Shown here in pieces: positions 43,881-46,511 of a stretch of DNA of 46,511 bases. The translations under genes were made by a program, and so were the position numbers. Source of the stretch: SCRA01 sp035533275 (GTDB lineage: Bacteria; Vulcanimicrobiota; Vulcanimicrobiia; Vulcanimicrobiales; SCRA01); contig DATLUD010000071.1 of assembly GCA_035533275.1 (NCBI GenBank), positions 1 to 46,511 on the forward strand, given 5' to 3'. Each line of letters begins with the position of its first letter. The first letter of the stretch is position 1. The notes under the pieces are model-generated. The model had not been told where the DNA came from, ran no database searches, and saw only the letters and a program-made list of their open reading frames with translations.

Positions 43881-45608
43881 TTGACTACCAACGCAACGCC
43901 CCTCTCGACGAACGGCAAGCCCCTCCCCGACGTCCGCGTCGTCCCCGAGCCCCCGGCCGGCTCTTACCTCCGGATCATCCCGCTGGGCGGCTGCTCGGAG
44001 ATCGGCCGCAACATGACCGTGATCGAGACCAACGACGACATCGTCGTGGTCGACTGCGGTCTGATGTTCCCCGACGAGGAGATGTACGGGGTCGACATCG
44101 TCATCAGCGACTTCGCCTACTTGCGCGAGCGGGCCGAGAAGGTTCGGGCGCTGCTGGTGACCCACGGCCACGAAGACCACATCGGCGGCATCCCGTATTT
44201 CCTGCGCGAGTTTCCGCAGGTGCCCGTGATCGGCACCCCGCTCTCCCTGGCGCTGGTCAAGGCGAAGTTCCGCGAGCACAAGGTCGGGGACGTCGAACTG
44301 CGCGCCGTGCAGCCCGGCGAGCTCGTCCGGTCCGGAGCGATCGAGACGGAATTCGTGCACACCACCCACAGCCTCGCGGGCGCGTGCGCTCTGGCGATCC
44401 GCACGCCGATGGGACTGATCTTCCACACCGGCGACTTCAAGTTCGACCAGACGCCGCTGGACGGCCGCCCCGCCGATTTCGCGGCGATCGCGCGCTTTGG
44501 CTCGGAGGGCGTCCTCTGTCTGCTCTCCGACTCCACCAATGCCGAGCGGGCGGGGTACACGCTCTCCGAGCGCACGGTGGGCGAGGCCTTCAGCAACATC
44601 TTCGCGCACGCCAGGGGGCGCATCATCGTGGCCTCCTTCGCCTCCAACGTGCCGCGGGTTCAGCAGGTCATCGACCACACGGTGCGCTTCGACCGCAAGA
44701 TCGCCTTCCTGGGGCGTTCGCTGCAGAACGTGGTGCACTTCGCCACGGAGCTCGGTTACCTGCGTCTGCCCATGGAGCGCGTCATCCGCATCGAGGACGT
44801 CGACTCCTACCCGCCGGAGCAGGTCGTCATCATGACCACCGGCTCGCAGGGCGAGCCGATGTCTGCGCTCACGCGCATGAGCGTCCGCGAGCACCCCAAG
44901 GCCAAGATCGTACCCGGCGACACGGTGGTGGTCTCGGCCACGCCGATCCCGGGCAACGAGAAGAGCGTCTCCAAGACCATCAACAACCTCTATCGCCTGG
45001 GCGCGCACGTCTACCACGGCGCCGGCGCTCACGTCAGCGGTCACGGCTCGCAAGAGGAGCTGCTGCTGATGCTCAACCTGGTGCGCCCCAAGTACTTCAT
45101 CCCCGTTCACGGCGAGTATCGGATGCTCGTCAGCCACGCGCGGCTCGCCGAGCGCGCCGGCGTCACTCCGGAGAATGCCTTCGTGGTGGAGAACGGCGAC
45201 GTCGTGGAGTTCGCCGCCGGCGAGGCCGGCAAGATCGGCAAGACGTACGGCGGCAACGTGCTCGTCGACGGGTCTGGCGTGGGCGACGTGGGGGCGGCGG
45301 TGCTGCGCGACCGGCGCCTGCTCTCCAGCGACGGCATCGTGATGGTGGTGGTCTCCATCGACGCCGAGGACGCGCGCGTGGTGGCCGGCCCCGACGTGAT
45401 GACCAAGGGCGTCTTCTACGTGCCGGAGTCCGACGAGCTGCTCGACGATCTGCGCGGTGCCGCCGACGACGCGCTGGCCGCCTGCAGCGTGGAGGGGATA
45501 GCCGATGCGCAGACGGTGCGCGAGCGCATCCGCGAGACGATCTCGCGCCTGGTCTACGAGCGCACGAAGCGCCGCCCCGTGATCGTGCCGGTGGTCATGG
45601 AGGTCTGA
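43881..45608 (+). CDS. rnj: ribonuclease J
   Basis: RNase J is a metallo-beta-lactamase/beta-CASP nuclease with 5'-3' exonuclease and endonuclease activity in mRNA decay and rRNA maturation. The 575-residue protein has RIIPLGGCSEIGRNMTVIE, the metal motif THGHEDHIGG (H95, H97, D99, H100), GDFKFDQTP, SDSTNAERAGYTLSE, TTGSQGEPMSALTRM and PVHGEYRMLVSHA. The start is uncertain. TTG at 43881 fits the conserved domain best, but the AGGAG at 43861 is 15 bases away; GTG at 43836 is an alternative. Its presence argues against an RNase E-only decay system. Confidence 0.95.
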   Translation: MTTNATPLSTNGKPLPDVRVVPEPPAGSYLRIIPLGGCSEIGRNMTVIETNDDIVVVDCGLMFPDEEMYGVDIVISDFAYLRERAEKVRALLVTHGHEDHIGGIPYFLREFPQVPVIGTPLSLALVKAKFREHKVGDVELRAVQPGELVRSGAIETEFVHTTHSLAGACALAIRTPMGLIFHTGDFKFDQTPLDGRPADFAAIARFGSEGVLCLLSDSTNAERAGYTLSERTVGEAFSNIFAHARGRIIVASFASNVPRVQQVIDHTVRFDRKIAFLGRSLQNVVHFATELGYLRLPMERVIRIEDVDSYPPEQVVIMTTGSQGEPMSALTRMSVREHPKAKIVPGDTVVVSATPIPGNEKSVSKTINNLYRLGAHVYHGAGAHVSGHGSQEELLLMLNLVRPKYFIPVHGEYRMLVSHARLAERAGVTPENAFVVENGDVVEFAAGEAGKIGKTYGGNVLVDGSGVGDVGAAVLRDRRLLSSDGIVMVVVSIDAEDARVVAGPDVMTKGVFYVPESDELLDDLRGAADDALAACSVEGIADAQTVRERIRETISRLVYERTKRRPVIVPVVMEV

Positions 45609-45616
45609 CGCCCGAG

Positions 45617-46501
45617 GTGTTGGACGCGCTGGCCCCTGCCGGGGAACTGGACGAGCGCGCCTCGCGCGGGTTCGCGGCCGACGTATGGCGGCGCTTCCGG
45701 CGCAATCCCGCCGCCCTCGTGGGAGCGACGGTCGTGGCGCTCCTGGTGCTGGCGGCGATCTTCGCTCCGGTCGTGGCGCGCCAAGACCCGCTGGCGCAGA
45801 ACCTGGCGCTGGGGGCGGCACCGCCCTCGGCGCAGCATTGGTTCGGCACCGACAAGCTGGGGCGCGACCTCTTCGCCCGCATCGTCTACGGAGCCCGGAT
45901 CTCGATTCGCATCGGCTTCGTGGCGGTGGGCATCGCGATCACCGCGGGTACGGCGGCCGGCGCCGCGGCGGGGTATCTCGGGGGCGCCGTCGACGCCGCG
46001 CTGATGGCCCTCATGGACCTTATGCTGGCTTTTCCGTCGATCATCCTGGCCATCGGCATCACCACGGTGCTCGGCCCGAGCGTGAACAACCTGATGATCG
46101 CGATCGGCATCGTCTACGTGCCGCAGTACGCGCGCCTGGCCCGTTCGAGCGTGCTGCAGGTGAAGGAGATGGAGTTCGTGGAGGCGGCGCGCGCGGTGGG
46201 GGCGCGGGGGCCGCGCCTGATCGCGCGCCACATCGTGCCGAACATCCTGGCCCCGTTGATCGTGCAGGCGACGCTGGGCGTCGCCACCGCGGAACTCGAG
46301 TCAGCCGGCCTCTCGTACCTGGGACTCGGCGCCCGGCCGCCGGCGCCCGAGTGGGGTGCGATGCTGAACGACGCGCGCGACTACTGGCTGAACGCGCCGT
46401 GGGCGCTGATCTTTCCCGGCGTGGCGATCACGCTCACGGTCCTGGCCTTCAACCTGTTCGGCGACGGCCTGCGCGACGCGCTCGACCCCAAACTGCGCTA
46501 G
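45617..46501 (+). CDS. Dpp/Opp-type ABC transporter permease (DppC-like)
   Basis: The 294-residue protein has the DppC layout: an N-terminal region FRRNPAALVGATVVALLVLAAIFAPVVA, the HWFGTDKLGRDLFARIVYGARISIRIGF motif, six predicted membrane helices, and the EAA loop EAARAVGARGPRLIARHIVPNIL that contacts the ATPase. It ends with GLRDALDPKLR. It would work with a DppB-like permease, ATPases and a binding protein not in this window. GTG at 45617 follows GGAGG by 13 bases; adjacent TTG at 45620 is possible. It starts 8 bases after rnj. Confidence 0.9.
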   Translation: MLDALAPAGELDERASRGFAADVWRRFRRNPAALVGATVVALLVLAAIFAPVVARQDPLAQNLALGAAPPSAQHWFGTDKLGRDLFARIVYGARISIRIGFVAVGIAITAGTAAGAAAGYLGGAVDAALMALMDLMLAFPSIILAIGITTVLGPSVNNLMIAIGIVYVPQYARLARSSVLQVKEMEFVEAARAVGARGPRLIARHIVPNILAPLIVQATLGVATAELESAGLSYLGLGARPPAPEWGAMLNDARDYWLNAPWALIFPGVAITLTVLAFNLFGDGLRDALDPKLR

Positions 46502-46511
46502 GCGGCCGGGG

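Overview
This is a GC-rich, gene-dense bacterial chromosome segment with about 47 protein genes. Many genes overlap by 4 bases and many start with GTG or TTG. It contains no rRNA, tRNA, phage, transposase or CRISPR array that I can recognise. The gene set is housekeeping: PdxS/PdxT vitamin B6 synthesis, RNase J, an R3H-domain AAA ATPase next to tmk and holB, a dnaK-grpE-dnaJ order, and a 2-oxoacid dehydrogenase operon with lipB-lipA. This suggests a free-living, probably aerobic bacterium from a poorly cultured terrabacterial lineage. Eremiobacterota or a relative is my guess; it is inference from gene content only.

Layout. 1-440: end of a beta-propeller (Vgb-like) protein. 444-2080 (-): ispE and a nucleotidyltransferase. 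2172-6017 (+): a six-hairpin glycosidase, galT and a small proline-rich membrane protein. 6134-7650 (+): pdxS-pdxT. 7862-8389 (+): an HNH nuclease with an odd leader. 8606-10987: a divergent bicupin protein and an arginine/lysine-type decarboxylase. 11169-14356 (+): R3H ATPase, tmk, holB. 14373-16411 (-): membrane protein, MTA phosphorylase, bifunctional nuclease. 16506-19725 (+): MscS channel, ychF, glutamate dehydrogenase. 19744-26653 (-): one long operon for E1 alpha, E1 beta, E2, E3, LipB, LipA and a DUF3465 lipoprotein; its products both build the complex and make its lipoyl cofactor. 26729-28508 (+): mutY and a metal-binding-type secreted protein. 28535-29706 (-): nitroreductase and a molybdopterin oxidoreductase. 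30162-31004 (+): nth. 30832-32540 (-): hypothetical protein and acyl-CoA dehydrogenase. 32638-34252 (+): 3-oxoacid CoA-transferase A/B and a small membrane protein. 34249-38529 (-): AIM24 protein, ABC exporter, cytochrome c and SorA-type sulfite dehydrogenase. 38625-43804 (-): dnaJ, grpE, dnaK, an HtrA protease and a small secreted protein. 43881-46501 (+): RNase J and a Dpp/Opp-type permease.

The most unusual content is not protein. Three copies of a roughly 180-220 nt fold-back element lie at 8389-8598, 29715-29932 and 29958-30138. Each has a long imperfect outer stem crowned by two hairpins. The hairpin stems differ between copies by paired, compensatory changes, while the loops and linker are conserved. 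This is the signature of selection on structure. On one strand every loop and the linker expose GGA, and the first hairpin closely resembles the high-affinity CsrA/RsmA-binding hairpin. Two of the copies sit back to back in the divergent intergenic space between a molybdopterin oxidoreductase gene and nth, each with its GGA strand as the leader of the adjacent gene. I consider this the best candidate for an undescribed system in the window.
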